Assembly: GCF_001657485.1 (NCBI RefSeq) | Contig: NZ_LXFU01000035.1 | Coordinates: forward strand, 248,001-312,000 | Direction: 5' to 3' | Length of the DNA stretch: 64,000 nucleotides | Origin: Rhizobium sp. WYCCWR10014 | Lineage (GTDB): Bacteria; Pseudomonadota; Alphaproteobacteria; Rhizobiales; Rhizobiaceae | Part shown: in pieces, positions 49,447 through 59,172 of the stretch | How positions within the stretch are numbered: position 1 is the stretch's first letter | Layout of the letters: the number at the start of each line of letters is the position of its first letter | The notes under the pieces: generated by a model | The model's database searches: none | What the model was told of the DNA's origin: nothing | The model's input: the letters and a program-made list of their open reading frames with translations, nothing else | Translations under genes and position numbers: made by a program

Positions 49447-50745
49447 CTAGCCAAACTTTACAGCAGGATCGCCGCTTTCGGGAGACTTTCCGGTTTCGGC
49501 AGGTTTACCGGTGCCGCGATCGGCAAGCGACATGCTTTGCGGTGTCAGCATCGGCGAGGTGCCGGTCGGGATCGTCGTGTAGGCATCGCGGTCGCTGGCG
49601 GGGACCGCGGCGCGGATGCGGCTCCTGATGATGGCATAAACGGTGATCAGCACATGGGCGATGGCGGTGACGAGGAAAAGCGCATGCGGCGTGATCGCCG
49701 ACATGACGGGACCGCTGAGCGTCGGGCCGATCACCGTGCCGATGCCATAGAGCAGCAGCAAGCCGCCGGAGACCTTGACGAAATCCTCTGACGCCGCGAA
49801 GTCGTTCGCGTGGGCGACGGCGATCGGATAGAGCGTATTCGCCACTGCGCCGTAAAGGACGACGAGCCCGATCAGCAGAGCGGGGGACGTCGGGTGGAGC
49901 AGAAAGATCAGCAGGCCGGCAAGGGCGGCGATCCCCGACATGGCGGCGAGCACGTAACGCCGGTCGATGCGATCGGAAAGCCGGCCGGCCGGCAGCTGCA
50001 TCACCGCCCCGGCGAAGATGGTGGCGCTCATCATGACGGCGATGCTGGTGTCGGACAGGCCGGCGCCGGCGCCGAACACGGCGCCGAGCGTGCCGTAGGC
50101 ACCGTTGGCGATGCCGACGAGCAGGATGCCGAGGCAGGAGACCGGCGAGTTGCGATAGAGCGCCGGCAGATCGAGGCGCACCGCCTTCAGCGGCTGCGGT
50201 GAAGCGGCGGTCGACAGCGTCGTCGGCAGCATGGCGATGCAATAGAAGATGCCGCAGATCATGAACAGCACCGGTGTGCGCACATCCTCGAGCGGGATCA
50301 TCATCTGGCCGCCGACGACGCCGATGAGTGTGATGCCGATATAGAGCGAGAAGATCATGCCGCGGCTCTCGTTGCTGGCACGCTCGTTCAGCCAGCTTTC
50401 GATGATCATCGACGTGCCGGCGGTGGAGAAGCCGGTGACGGCGCGCAGGACCACCCACCAGACGGGATCAATGATGATACCGCTGACCAGCGCAATGATG
50501 GCGATGATCGATATGAAGCCTGAAAAGGCACGCACATGGCCGACGCGGCGCACAATCTTCGGCGCAATCAGGCAGCCGATGACGAAGCCCCCCGCCCATG
50601 AGGTGCCGAGCAGGCCGAGCGTCGTCGTTGCGTAGCCTTCGAGATTGCCACGCACGGGAAGCAATATCCCCTGCAGGCCGTTGCCCATGAAAAGGAAGAG
50701 CGTGCCAAAGAGCAGCGCAGCGACGGACAGCAGATTTCTCTTCAT
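49447..50745 (-). CDS. MFS transporter
   Basis: A 432-residue transporter with about 12 transmembrane segments, of the major facilitator superfamily, most like the YcaD/YfkF group. The N-half motif is GLLGTSWAGGFVIGCLIAP and the C-half contains AGAVMQLPAGRLSDRIDRRYVLA (landmarks GRLSDRIDRR). A polar tail of about 50 residues (SDRDAYTTIPTGTSPMLTPQ and following) extends into the cytoplasm. ATG 50745 is chosen for the TGGGGA site. Direction and substrate cannot be inferred. DUF1192 lies just downstream. Confidence 0.9.
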   Translation of the reverse strand: MKRNLLSVAALLFGTLFLFMGNGLQGILLPVRGNLEGYATTTLGLLGTSWAGGFVIGCLIAPKIVRRVGHVRAFSGFISIIAIIALVSGIIIDPVWWVVLRAVTGFSTAGTSMIIESWLNERASNESRGMIFSLYIGITLIGVVGGQMMIPLEDVRTPVLFMICGIFYCIAMLPTTLSTAASPQPLKAVRLDLPALYRNSPVSCLGILLVGIANGAYGTLGAVFGAGAGLSDTSIAVMMSATIFAGAVMQLPAGRLSDRIDRRYVLAAMSGIAALAGLLIFLLHPTSPALLIGLVVLYGAVANTLYPIAVAHANDFAASEDFVKVSGGLLLLYGIGTVIGPTLSGPVMSAITPHALFLVTAIAHVLITVYAIIRSRIRAAVPASDRDAYTTIPTGTSPMLTPQSMSLADRGTGKPAETGKSPESGDPAVKFG

Positions 50746-50917
50746 TTCCCCAGACTCGGTCTTAGCGATTTGCAATGAGATAAGGCAGGACCTGCGTCAG
50801 CCCAGCCTCAAGATGATTGATTGTGCCCCGGAATGTCTTTACGGCGTGTCGAGATCCTCTTGTTCGCGCGGAAAAATGTCCGTCCTGTGACATTCCGAAA
50901 AACGGAAAAAATAAAGC

Positions 50918-51082
50918 ATGACAAAGCTGATAGCCTTGCTGCTCATCCTTGCCATGGCGATACAGGTGATCAAGCCGCTCGGGCTTCCCGGCCTCAGGCG
51001 GCGGATGGATTTCTGGAAGCTCGCGCTGATTGCTTTCGCCGTCTGGGCAGTGGCTCTGCTGTCGCGCGACTTCCTGATGTAG
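50918..51082 (+). CDS. Small membrane protein of unknown family
   Basis: A 54-residue ORF: MTKLIALLLILAMAIQVIKP, a short charged turn (LRRRMDFWK) and a second hydrophobic helix (LALIAFAVWAVALLSRDFLM). It predicts a two-helix hairpin membrane protein with the RRR turn in the cytoplasm. The A-rich region before ATG gives only a weak ribosome site. It sits on the plus strand between minus-strand genes. The pattern of hydrophobic codons argues for coding, but no family was recognised. Confidence 0.6.
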   Translation: MTKLIALLLILAMAIQVIKPLGLPGLRRRMDFWKLALIAFAVWAVALLSRDFLM

Positions 51083-51127
51083 CCCCGGATTGCGTCCAAC
51101 GCGGGGGTAAGGTCCGACCTGCAACCG

Positions 51128-52051
51128 TCAATCTTGCAAGCTAATTTCTCCACGCATGACGGAAACGCAGCCTCCCGAGATGACGACATCGGTGACGATG
51201 CCGCCTGATTTCAGGACATCAAGGGTGATGACGCTACGACGGCCCATTTCGACGCCCTGTTCGATGGTGATGCGGACGTTCATATCGGCGTCCGGCGCAA
51301 GCGAGACGAGATAGGCGCCGAGTGCCGCCGAAGCGCTGCCCGTTGCGGGATCTTCGGGCACATTGTCGAGGGGCGCGAACATGCGGGCGCGAATATTCCA
51401 TGGATTTTCGGCTGTCCTCACATAGAGGAAGAGCGAGAAGTCGTGGCCGCTGGTCGTCTGGCGGCCGGCAGCTGCCTGGAACCCGGCAAGGTTCGGGCGG
51501 GCGCCGGCCAGCGCTTCGAGCCCGTTCAGCTCAGCGATGGCGAAGTTCAGCCCGACGGAGGCAAAGGCCGGGGCATGCGTGGCGTTGACGATGACGCCCG
51601 GGTCGAGCGAGACGCAGCCGGCGATGGTTTGCGCGGCGATGGTGTCGCCGATCGTCAGCGGCTGCGGCGCGCGGATGGCGGCAGCAGCAACTTTTCGGCC
51701 GCTGCGTTTCAAGCTGACTTCGACGATGCCGGCCTTTTCCTCGAGACGCAGCGTATCGCCGACCGGCTTGCCGAAAATCTCCGCCTGCTGGCCGAGCACA
51801 TAGGCGGTGCCGACGTTCGGATGGCCGGCAAAGGGTATTTCCATCGTCGGGGTGAAGATGCGCACGCGGGCGGAATTTTGCGGGTTTTCCGGCGGCAGGA
51901 CGAAGGTGACTTCGGAATAATTGAACTCGGTGGCGATCTTTTGCATCGCCGCATCGCTCAGACCGCGCGCATCGGAGATGACGGCAAGCGGATTGCCTTC
52001 GAAACGGGTGGAGGTGAAGACATCGACGGTGATGTAGGAGAGGGTGTTCAT
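51128..52051 (-). CDS. PhzF family isomerase-like protein
   Basis: A 307-residue PhzF-fold protein of the diaminopimelate-epimerase superfamily. The catalytic Glu is in TEFNYSEVTFVLPP (about residue 45), with FAGHPNVGTAYVL in the first half and DPATGSASAALGAYL in the second. PhzF homologues isomerise small substrates, and most outside phenazine clusters have unknown roles. It is not in a phenazine context. Signals before the ATG are modest (CAGGAGCC). Alone between the small membrane ORF and the fructose-bisphosphate aldolase gene. Confidence 0.92.
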   Translation of the reverse strand: MNTLSYITVDVFTSTRFEGNPLAVISDARGLSDAAMQKIATEFNYSEVTFVLPPENPQNSARVRIFTPTMEIPFAGHPNVGTAYVLGQQAEIFGKPVGDTLRLEEKAGIVEVSLKRSGRKVAAAAIRAPQPLTIGDTIAAQTIAGCVSLDPGVIVNATHAPAFASVGLNFAIAELNGLEALAGARPNLAGFQAAAGRQTTSGHDFSLFLYVRTAENPWNIRARMFAPLDNVPEDPATGSASAALGAYLVSLAPDADMNVRITIEQGVEMGRRSVITLDVLKSGGIVTDVVISGGCVSVMRGEISLQD

Positions 52052-52207
52052 GGCGGCTCCTGTTGTGACAGGGCGCTATGAGTAATCACGGTTTTTCGCG
52101 GAACGAAGCGGTTTCTTGTCGCCGTGACAATGAGAGGAAGGAAACGGCAGAGCGGGCAGGAAGTTGCGTTGGCCGCTCCCTGCCCATTAGTTCAAAGCTC
52201 CAAAAAC

Positions 52208-53233
52208 TCAGGCGGCCTTTTCCAGGTCTTTCTTCCAGTTGCCCTTGGCGGCGAGGCTATTCATCTCGGCGCGGTGGGTGAATTCGCGCTGGCCGGCGGC
52301 GACGTTTTCCTGCTTGCCGTTCCAGGCCTTGAGCGCGCTGTCCTGCAGGGCGCGGCCGTAGGAGAAGGTGACGAACCAGGGCAGGTCGCCGGTGGCATTG
52401 ATCGCCGACAGATGGGCTGTCGCCTCTTCGGTCGTCTGGCCGCCGGAAAGGAAGGCGATGCCGGGAACGGCAGGAGGAACGGTTGCCTTCAGCACCTTGA
52501 CGGTGCGTTCGGCAACTTCCGCGACCGAGGCCTTGCGGGCGTTCTTGCCGTCGATCACCATGTTCGGCTTGAGGATCATGCCTTCGAGGTTGACGCGGGC
52601 ATCGGCGAGTTCCTCAAAAACGATGCGCAGGGTGGATTCGGTCACTTCGGCGCAGCGGTCGATATTGTGGTCGCCCGGTTTGCCGTCCATCAGGCATTCC
52701 GGCTCGACGATCGGAACGATCCCGGCTTCCTGGCAAAGTGCGGCATAACGAGCAAGCGCCTGAGCGTTGGCGCGGACGGAACCGCGGGTCGGCAAGGTCG
52801 ATGAGATGGCGATGACGCCGCGCCACTTGGCGAAGCGGGCGCCGGCTTCATAATATCTGGCAAGGCGCTCGCCGAGGCCATCGAGGCCTTCGGTGATGGT
52901 TTCAGCGGGATATTTGGCCATCGGCTTGGCGCCGGTATCGACCTTGATGCCGGGGATGGCGCCGGCTGCGCGGATGATATCGACGAAAGGCGTGCCGTCA
53001 GCGGCTTTCTGGAACAACGTCTCTTCGAAGAGGATGACGCCGGAGATATATTTCTTCATCGCCTCGTCGGAGCGGAAGAGCATTTCGCGATAATCGCGCC
53101 GGCTGGTTTCGGTCGATTCGAGATTGATCGCGTCGAAACGCTTCTTGATGGTGGAGGTCGATTCATCGGCGGCGAGCAGCCCCCGGCCGCCCGTAACCAT
53201 CTGCACTGCAATGTCTTCCAGTCGTTCGCTCAT
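52208..53233 (-). CDS. Fructose-bisphosphate aldolase, class I
   Basis: A 341-residue class I aldolase that interconverts fructose 1,6-bisphosphate with two triose phosphates through a lysine Schiff base. Motifs: GGRGLLAADESTSTIKKRF near residue 15, IVPIVEPECLMDG, the Schiff-base Lys in LEGMILKPNM, and AFLSGGQTTEEA. It is the type also found in eukaryotes and in rhizobia, lacking metal ligands of class II enzymes. It lies downstream of pgk in the same direction, separated by a terminator, so it is probably transcribed on its own. GAGAACGAA precedes the ATG. Confidence 0.95.
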   Translation of the reverse strand: MSERLEDIAVQMVTGGRGLLAADESTSTIKKRFDAINLESTETSRRDYREMLFRSDEAMKKYISGVILFEETLFQKAADGTPFVDIIRAAGAIPGIKVDTGAKPMAKYPAETITEGLDGLGERLARYYEAGARFAKWRGVIAISSTLPTRGSVRANAQALARYAALCQEAGIVPIVEPECLMDGKPGDHNIDRCAEVTESTLRIVFEELADARVNLEGMILKPNMVIDGKNARKASVAEVAERTVKVLKATVPPAVPGIAFLSGGQTTEEATAHLSAINATGDLPWFVTFSYGRALQDSALKAWNGKQENVAAGQREFTHRAEMNSLAAKGNWKKDLEKAA

Positions 53234-53387
53234 TTCGTTCTCTCCACAACAATAAACATCGGCACTTCAGGAATATAGAACGCGGATAACAGAAGTTTAT
53301 AGGGAGGAAAATGGAAGGCTAAGTCATTGAAACGATTGAATTCAATTCAATCGTTTGAAAGTTGGGATTTTTTTCGTCCTCTGAGCA

Positions 53388-53421
53388 AAAGACCGCGGAA
53401 GCTGTTTTGCTTCCGCGGTCT
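53388..53421 (-). terminator. Terminator of pgk
   Basis: GACCGCGGAAGC and GCTTCCGCGGTC form a perfect 12-base-pair stem with a six-base loop. On the minus strand it is followed by TTTTGCTC. It is 37 bases beyond the pgk stop, separating pgk from the aldolase gene. Confidence 0.88.
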
Positions 53422-53457
53422 ATCCACATGTAAAATCTGCGAAATCAGTCTTGCGGA

Positions 53458-54660
53458 TTATTTTGCCGCGTTGAGGACCGCGACGCCGGGAAGCTCTTTG
53501 CCTTCCATCCATTCGAGGAAGGCGCCGCCAGCCGTCGAAACGTAGGTGAAATCGTCGGCAACGCCGGCATGGTTGAGCGCCGAGACGGTGTCGCCACCGC
53601 CGGCAACGGAGGTGAGCTTGCCGGCTGCCGTGCGCCCAGCGGCGTATTTCGCGGCAGCGACGGTTGCGGCATCGAAGGGTTCGATTTCGAAGGCGCCGAG
53701 CGGGCCGTTCCAGACCAGGGTTGCAGCGCGCTCGATCCAGGCGTTGATGGCCTCGACGGATTTCGGGCCGACATCGAGCACCATGGCATCCGCAGGAATG
53801 GCGTTGATATCGACCGTCTCGTTGGCGGCGCCCGCCTTGAACTCCCGGGCGATCACGCCATCCTCCGGCAGGATGATGGCGCAGCCGGCGGTCGCGGCCT
53901 CGATCATGATCTGCTTGGCGGTTTCGGCGAGATCATGTTCGCAGAGCGACTTGCCGACATTGGTGCCGCGGGCGGCGATGAAGGTATTGGCCATGCCGCC
54001 GCCGATGACGAGCGCATCGACCTTCTTCACGAGGTTCATCAAGAGGTCGATCTTGGTGGAGACCTTGGCGCCGCCGACGATCGCAACGACAGGGCGAGCG
54101 GGATCACCGAGGCCCTTTTCCAATGCTTCCAGCTCGGCCTGCATGGTGCGGCCGGCATGGGCCGGCAGGTGGTGGGCAAGACCCTCGGTCGAGGCATGGG
54201 CGCGGTGGGCGGCCGAAAAGGCGTCGTTGACGTAGATGTCGCCGTTGGCGGCAAGCGCCTTGGTGAAGTCGGAGTCGTTGTTTTCCTCGCCCTTGTGGAA
54301 GCGGGTGTTTTCCAGAAGCAGGATATCGCCGTCATTCATCGCGGCAACGGCGGAGGCGGCGGCCTCGCCAATGCAATCGGAGGCCGTCAGCACGGCATGA
54401 TCAAGCACTTCCTCGACGGAAGGGGCGATCAGCGACAGCGACAGATCCGGCGAAGGGCCATCCTTCGGCCGGCCGAAATGGGCGAGCAGGATCACCTTGG
54501 CACCCTTTTCGGACAATTCGAGGATCGTCGGCGCCACACGCTCGATGCGCGTCACATCGGTGACCTTGCCGTCTTTCACCGGGACGTTGAGGTCGACGCG
54601 GACGAGAACGCGCTTGCCGCGGATGTCGGAAAGATCGTCGAGGGTCTTGAAAGAAGGCAT
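53458..54660 (-). CDS. pgk: Phosphoglycerate kinase
   Basis: Phosphoglycerate kinase transfers phosphate from 1,3-bisphosphoglycerate to ADP. The 400-residue protein shows the N-terminal [19 protein letters not shown] (substrate Arg/Asp), [12 protein letters not shown], the hinge [15 protein letters not shown], and the C-terminal nucleotide site [17 protein letters not shown] 54660 is used: homologues start [10 protein letters not shown], and AGGA lies upstream. It is part of the tkt-gap-pgk-fba block of glycolysis and gluconeogenesis, but is separated from gap by three other genes. It is closed by a strong terminator. Confidence 0.97.
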   Translation of the reverse strand: MPSFKTLDDLSDIRGKRVLVRVDLNVPVKDGKVTDVTRIERVAPTILELSEKGAKVILLAHFGRPKDGPSPDLSLSLIAPSVEEVLDHAVLTASDCIGEAAASAVAAMNDGDILLLENTRFHKGEENNDSDFTKALAANGDIYVNDAFSAAHRAHASTEGLAHHLPAHAGRTMQAELEALEKGLGDPARPVVAIVGGAKVSTKIDLLMNLVKKVDALVIGGGMANTFIAARGTNVGKSLCEHDLAETAKQIMIEAATAGCAIILPEDGVIAREFKAGAANETVDINAIPADAMVLDVGPKSVEAINAWIERAATLVWNGPLGAFEIEPFDAATVAAAKYAAGRTAAGKLTSVAGGGDTVSALNHAGVADDFTYVSTAGGAFLEWMEGKELPGVAVLNAAK

Positions 54661-54731
54661 GGGGGAGGATCCTGTCGTGGTTGGCGAAAGTTGCGCCGAA
54701 CATAGCAAGGATCATTCGAGACGCAAGGCGT

Positions 54732-56606
54732 TCAGCGGCCGTTTTCGTGTGTGCCTTCGTCGCGTCCGGCCGGCGGTTTCGGCGTGCTTTCGGAGGCTGC
54801 GGTTTCACGGTTCCGGCGTCCGTTCAGTCGGTCGCGGATGCGCTGGATGATGTCCTTGAGATTGAGGAAGATCGGCAGCGTAATTGCCGGTTCGACTGCT
54901 TCGAGCGACATGCCGACGGAGGTGATGTGGTCGTGCTCGTCGAGATCGCGGACGATGAGGATGATCGAGCCGAGGCGGACGCGGTCGGCATAGTCGGCCT
55001 TGCCGCCGAGACGCTGCCGCATCAATTCGGCGATCGTCAGGCCCTTTTCGGATTCGTTGAGCAGGCCGGGGCCATAGGCGGCATCGAGATCGGCTGCGGG
55101 GCGGGCGGGAGAGAGCGCGAAGGCCCCGAAGAACTCGGCATCGTCGTCATCCACCGGCGCCCGGCTGGCGAAGAGCCGGTCGAGCAGGCGGGAATAGCTC
55201 GGCACGATGAAGAGGTAGACGAGATCGTGCTCGCGCAGCCGCCCGGCATATTGATAGCGCATCGACTTGCCGTCGCGGATGACGAGCGAGGGGGTCGCCC
55301 AGCGCGGAATGCGCTCGCCGCGCAGCACCGGGCTATCCTTGATGACGCGGTAGGAGAGCAGTTCGTGGTTTGCCGCGCCCGGCAGGTCGACCTCGACCTT
55401 GTCGACGGCGCCGATGCGCGGCGGAATGATCAGGCCGAGCTTCTTGGCGACGGGCTTGATCGTCCAGCCCTGGAGGAGCAGCGAGACCAGCACGATGATG
55501 AAGGCGGTGTTGAAATAGATCTGGCCGTTCTCGAGCCCGCCGAGGATCGGCATGATGGCAAGCAGGATGGAGACGGCGCCGCGCAGGCCGACCCAGGCAA
55601 CGAAGCCGATTTCCTGCTGCGTGTAATCGAAGGGAAGCAGCGACAGCCAGATCGCCAACGGCCGGGCGACGAAGATCAGGAAGAGGGCGAGCAAGATGGC
55701 CGGCACAATGATGACAGGGAATTGCGACGGCGTGGCGAGCAGGCCGAGCACCAGGAACATGATGATCTGCGCCAGCCAGGTCATGCCGTCCTGGAAGCGC
55801 TTGATGGTGCCGATCGCCTGCATCTTGCGGTTTCCGGCGTAGATGCCGGCGACATAGACGGCGAGGAAGCCGCTGCCGCCGACCGCGCCGGTGAAGGAGA
55901 AGACGAGAAGAGCGAGCGCCAGCACGAAGATCGGCGTCAGGCCGCGATCGGTATCGAGCTTGCTGACGATCAGCACGATCATCATGCCGCCGAGCAGGCC
56001 GAGAATGACGCCGAGGCCCATCTGCTGCACGAACATGGCGAGCATGCCGATATTGATGCCGGCATAACGCTCGCCACTCGCCAGTACCTCGACGAGGGCG
56101 ATGGTGAGGAAGATCGCCATCGGGTCGTTGGTGCCGGATTCGACTTCCAGCGTCGAGCGCACCTTGTCGCGGATGTTGATGCCGCCGATGCGCAACAGGA
56201 AGAAGACGGCGGCGGCATCCGTCGACGCGACGATCGAGCCGAGCAGCAGACCTTCCAGCCAGGTGAAATTCAAAAGCCACATGGCGGCGAAGGCAAAGAG
56301 CGAGGCGGTGATCAGCACGCCGACCGAGGCGAGCGCCAGAGAGGGCACGGCCGCCAGCCGGAAGGCTTGCATCGGCGTGCCGAAGCCGGAATCGAACAGG
56401 ATGACGGCCAGCGCGATGGAACCGAGAATATAGGCGAGATAATTATTGCTGAACTCGATGCCGAGGCCGTCGACGCCGGCAGCAAGGCCGATCATCAGGA
56501 AGAGCAGCAGCAGGGGGGCGCCGAAGCGGAAGGCGAGCAGGCTCGAAAAAGCGGCAAGAAGCACGAGCGCCGTCGAAACCAGCACCACGATATAGAACGC
56601 TTCCAT
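54732..56606 (-). CDS. Potassium/proton antiporter (NhaP2/CvrA-like, CPA1)
   Basis: A 624-residue protein. About 12 transmembrane segments fill residues 1-395, including the CPA1 motifs ILFDSGFGTP, ASTDAAAVF and ESGTNDPMAI (paired acidic residues). A TrkA-C/RCK-like ligand-sensing domain follows (about 400-475) and then a CorC/HlyC-like C-terminal domain (about 515-600, with AELMRQRLGGKADYADRVRLG). Such proteins export K+ or Na+ in exchange for H+. ATG 56606 has AAGGGG upstream. It is read in the same direction as gap and pgk, between them. Confidence 0.92.
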   Translation of the reverse strand: MEAFYIVVLVSTALVLLAAFSSLLAFRFGAPLLLLFLMIGLAAGVDGLGIEFSNNYLAYILGSIALAVILFDSGFGTPMQAFRLAAVPSLALASVGVLITASLFAFAAMWLLNFTWLEGLLLGSIVASTDAAAVFFLLRIGGINIRDKVRSTLEVESGTNDPMAIFLTIALVEVLASGERYAGINIGMLAMFVQQMGLGVILGLLGGMMIVLIVSKLDTDRGLTPIFVLALALLVFSFTGAVGGSGFLAVYVAGIYAGNRKMQAIGTIKRFQDGMTWLAQIIMFLVLGLLATPSQFPVIIVPAILLALFLIFVARPLAIWLSLLPFDYTQQEIGFVAWVGLRGAVSILLAIMPILGGLENGQIYFNTAFIIVLVSLLLQGWTIKPVAKKLGLIIPPRIGAVDKVEVDLPGAANHELLSYRVIKDSPVLRGERIPRWATPSLVIRDGKSMRYQYAGRLREHDLVYLFIVPSYSRLLDRLFASRAPVDDDDAEFFGAFALSPARPAADLDAAYGPGLLNESEKGLTIAELMRQRLGGKADYADRVRLGSIILIVRDLDEHDHITSVGMSLEAVEPAITLPIFLNLKDIIQRIRDRLNGRRNRETAASESTPKPPAGRDEGTHENGR

Positions 56607-57096
56607 GCCCACCCCTTTCCATCGACTGCTTCGCGAACACAGCCGCCCCGGCCGATCCGCCTTTATTCAACCCCTCCGTCACGCGCGGCGATCCGTCAGT
56701 AAACGGCAAAACGTCAGAGAAGGGTAGGCCATGCGGCTTAACCTCGTCGCGATGCTGCTTCATGCTGCTGAACGGCTGCCGGACGGCCAACCGACACGGA
56801 ATGCTACGGGAGAAATTCTCTATAAAGAATGTATAGGAAAATCAGGCGAGAGCAGGGCAAAAAAGACAGGCACGGATTTTTCCTGCCGGTATCTGCGAAT
56901 GGCAACAGAATAAGACACTCCTCCTTTCACGCGGCCCGTTTGCCTTGTCCAATGACGGCAAGAATGGATTGCCGGCGCGGATGCGGAGAGCGGGGAAAAT
57001 GAACGCGGAGATTTTTCGATATCGGGTGGAAATGCCGGCCGCCCAGCGAGGACAGCCGGCTGTCGTTTTGTGCCAGAAGCGGCCGGCCTTGCTCTG
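56607..57096. other. 490-bp intergenic region, no confident gene
   Basis: Upstream region of the antiporter gene. A 60-codon plus-strand frame at 56731-56913 starts after GAAGGG but has no recognisable family and a mixed composition; a 128-codon minus frame overlaps the small membrane protein. Neither is called. No strong terminator or known regulatory motif was found. Confidence 0.4.
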
Positions 57097-57276
57097 CTAT
57101 CCCAACACTGCCTGAAGTATGGCGATGGTGAGAAACGAGAGGCCAATGAACGCGGCGACCCGGATGACCAGACGATTAGCCTTTGCCAATACGGCAGGTC
57201 TGACATCCCGCTTGGGGTGAAACCGTTGCCGCCGTTTGAGGGTGGTGTGGGACAAGCGTTTTTGTGCCTCTGCCAT
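57097..57276 (-). CDS. Small single-helix membrane protein of unknown family
   Basis: A 59-residue ORF with a highly basic N-terminal half (MAEAQKRLSHTTLKRRQRFH, then PKRDVRPAVLAKANR) and one C-terminal membrane helix (VAAFIGLSFLTIAILQAVLG). It is preceded by GGAGGTGAT two bases from the ATG, which is almost exactly the anti-16S sequence and is among the strongest sites in the window. The basic half would face the cytoplasm. It lies upstream of the antiporter gene on the same strand. No family was recognised. Confidence 0.72.
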   Translation of the reverse strand: MAEAQKRLSHTTLKRRQRFHPKRDVRPAVLAKANRLVIRVAAFIGLSFLTIAILQAVLG

Positions 57277-57514
57277 TTATCACCTCCACTGGGCTCACTC
57301 TAGCTATTGTGCAGTGCTGCGCATTTCCTCAATCTAGCACGCTTGGCCAGCGGATTACCAACCCGTGTTCAATCCTTGCGGCCAGGGATTTCGTCGGTGA
57401 TGAGGACGCCTATCGAATTCGAACCCGAGGCAGCCTCAACTGCACCGCCATCCTGTCCTGCGAACGGCGGCGCTTCTATATGACTTCAAAACCGAAAAAG
57501 ATGCGGATCGGCGG

Positions 57515-57829
57515 TCAGTCTTCTGTTTCCTCGCCCTCGTCGGTCAGATCCGCGACCGGGACCAGGAACACGACGAACTCGTCCTCGATGGTCCGTTCGG
57601 GATCGTCGTCGAATTCATAGGCGTGCTCGACTTCGCTTGCTTCCTCGGTGGTCGCCTTGCGCAGGCTCAGGGCTGCTTTGCGGTCCCAAAGAGGCTTGCC
57701 TTCGGATTCAAGGACGGTCAGATCGTCGCGAAAGTCTTCCGCCTCGAAGAAATGCGTCGCTTCCTCATGATTTTCCGAGCGAAAACTGGCAACGGCGCGG
57801 CCGGCGATTTCAACGGTAAAATAATCCAT
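57515..57829 (-). CDS. Acidic conserved hypothetical protein
   Basis: A 104-residue strongly acidic protein. The N-terminus MDYFTVEIAGRAVASFRSEN predicts a beta-rich start; the C-terminus EFDDDPERTIEDEFVVFLVP and DLTDEGEETED is very rich in Asp/Glu. No signal peptide or membrane helix. The reading frame is intact and its codon use matches the region, which supports coding. No family was recognised. It is between gap and the small membrane gene, on the same strand. Confidence 0.72.
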   Translation of the reverse strand: MDYFTVEIAGRAVASFRSENHEEATHFFEAEDFRDDLTVLESEGKPLWDRKAALSLRKATTEEASEVEHAYEFDDDPERTIEDEFVVFLVPVADLTDEGEETED

Positions 57830-58027
57830 CCATCTCTCTCATTTTCATGCGGGCATCAGTGCTACCGCACGGGTATTGGCGTTCCGCGCCTGGCCGTCGG
57901 CCGATGCGGAGCGAGGAAACCGGGCATTTTGCAATGTCCAGCCAAGTTATTCTAACAGATCCCATCCCGACAATGGACGAAAAGATACCAGAGCAGGGAA
58001 GGCTGGAGTCGTTCGCAGGCACGGCAA

Positions 58028-58056
58028 CAAAAAGCGGCCCGGTTTCCCGGGCCGCT
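58028..58056 (-). terminator. Terminator of gap
   Basis: AGCGGCCCGG and CCGGGCCGCT form a perfect ten-base-pair stem with TTTC loop; on the minus strand it is followed by TTTTTGTTG. It lies 25 bases past the gap stop. Confidence 0.9.
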
Positions 58057-58080
58057 CGCATGTGGATGCCTCAAGAGCGC

Positions 58081-59091
58081 TCAGATGAGCTTGGCGAAAG
58101 CGACTGCCGTGTCGGACATGCGGCTGGAGAAGCCCCACTCGTTGTCGTACCAGGACAGGACGCGGACGAAGCTGCCTTCCATGACCTTGGTCTGATCGGT
58201 TGCGAAGATCGAGGAGTGGCTGTCGTGGTTGAAGTCACGGGAGACGAGCGGCTCGTCGGTGTAGCCGAGGATGCCCTTCAGCTTGCCGTTTGCAGCAGCC
58301 TGGATGGCTTCGTTGATTTCGCCAACACTGGTCGCCTTCTTGGCGACGAACTTGAAGTCGACGACGGAAACGTTCGGGGTCGGAACGCGGATCGAGGTGC
58401 CGTCGAGCTTGCCCTTGAGGTGCGGCATGACGAGGCCAACGGCCTTTGCAGCGCCTGTCGAGGTCGGGATCATCGAGAGGGCAGCAGCGCGGGCGCGATA
58501 CAGGTCCTTGTGCATCGTGTCGAGCGTCGGCTGGTCGCCGGTATAAGAGTGGATGGTCGTCATGAAGCCGTGGTCGATGCCGACGGCGTCGTCGAGAACC
58601 TTCACGACCGGCACCAGGCAGTTGGTGGTGCAGGACGCGTTGGAGATGACCAAGTGCTCCTTGGTCAGCTGGTCATGGTTGACGCCGAAGACGACCGTCA
58701 GGTCGGCACCATCGGCGGGCGCCGAAACGATGACGCGCTTGGCGCCGGCCGTCAGGTGAGCCGCAGCCTTGTCGCGGGCGGTGAAGATGCCGGTGCATTC
58801 CATCGCGATGTCGACGCCGAGTTCGCGGTGCGGAAGCGTTGCCGGATCCTTGATCGCCGTGACCTTGATCGGCTTGCCGTTGCCGACGATGATCGAGTCG
58901 CCCTCGACCTTCACCGTTGCCGGGAAGCGGCCGTGGATCGAGTCGTAGCGCAGCAGGTGGGCGTTGGTTTCAACCGGGCCGAGATCGTTGATGGCGACGA
59001 CTTCGATGTCGGTGCGGCCGGATTCGACGATGGCGCGAAGGACGTTGCGGCCGATGCGGCCGAAACCGTTGATGGCAACCTTGACTGTCAT
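58081..59091 (-). CDS. gap: Glyceraldehyde-3-phosphate dehydrogenase, type I
   Basis: GAPDH oxidises glyceraldehyde 3-phosphate to 1,3-bisphosphoglycerate with NAD. The 336-residue chain has the Rossmann start [17 protein letters not shown], catalytic Cys154 in [10 protein letters not shown], and the late [11 protein letters not shown] and [12 protein letters not shown] segments. Of two close ATGs (59097 and 59091), the second has better spacing to GGGAG and matches homologues (MTVKVAING). It is 81 bases downstream of tkt on the same strand and may share its transcript. Terminated by a strong hairpin. Confidence 0.97.
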   Translation of the reverse strand: MTVKVAINGFGRIGRNVLRAIVESGRTDIEVVAINDLGPVETNAHLLRYDSIHGRFPATVKVEGDSIIVGNGKPIKVTAIKDPATLPHRELGVDIAMECTGIFTARDKAAAHLTAGAKRVIVSAPADGADLTVVFGVNHDQLTKEHLVISNASCTTNCLVPVVKVLDDAVGIDHGFMTTIHSYTGDQPTLDTMHKDLYRARAAALSMIPTSTGAAKAVGLVMPHLKGKLDGTSIRVPTPNVSVVDFKFVAKKATSVGEINEAIQAAANGKLKGILGYTDEPLVSRDFNHDSHSSIFATDQTKVMEGSFVRVLSWYDNEWGFSSRMSDTAVAFAKLI

Positions 59092-59172
59092 GTTCATTCA
59101 CTCCCGATAGAGTAGGGCCCGAAGGTGAGGGCCTGGAATTGAGGAGATGGAGAGCGCCTCAAGGCGCCCTCA

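Noticed and set aside
51128..52051. Phenazine biosynthesis
   Set aside because: Only a PhzF-fold protein is present; the other phz genes are absent and such homologues are common outside phenazine clusters.
56731..56913. 60-codon plus-strand frame after GAAGGG
   Set aside because: A plausible ribosome site exists, but composition is mixed and no family or neighbouring partner supports it; left as intergenic.
56820..57206. 128-codon minus-strand frame
   Set aside because: It overlaps the small membrane protein in another frame, has a poor start and an irregular, Arg/Ser/Pro-rich composition.
57390..57450. Possible tRNA fragment: complement contains GGGTTCGAATTCG
   Set aside because: The sequence resembles a T-loop, but a five-pair T-stem, acceptor stem and anticodon arm could not be built around it.
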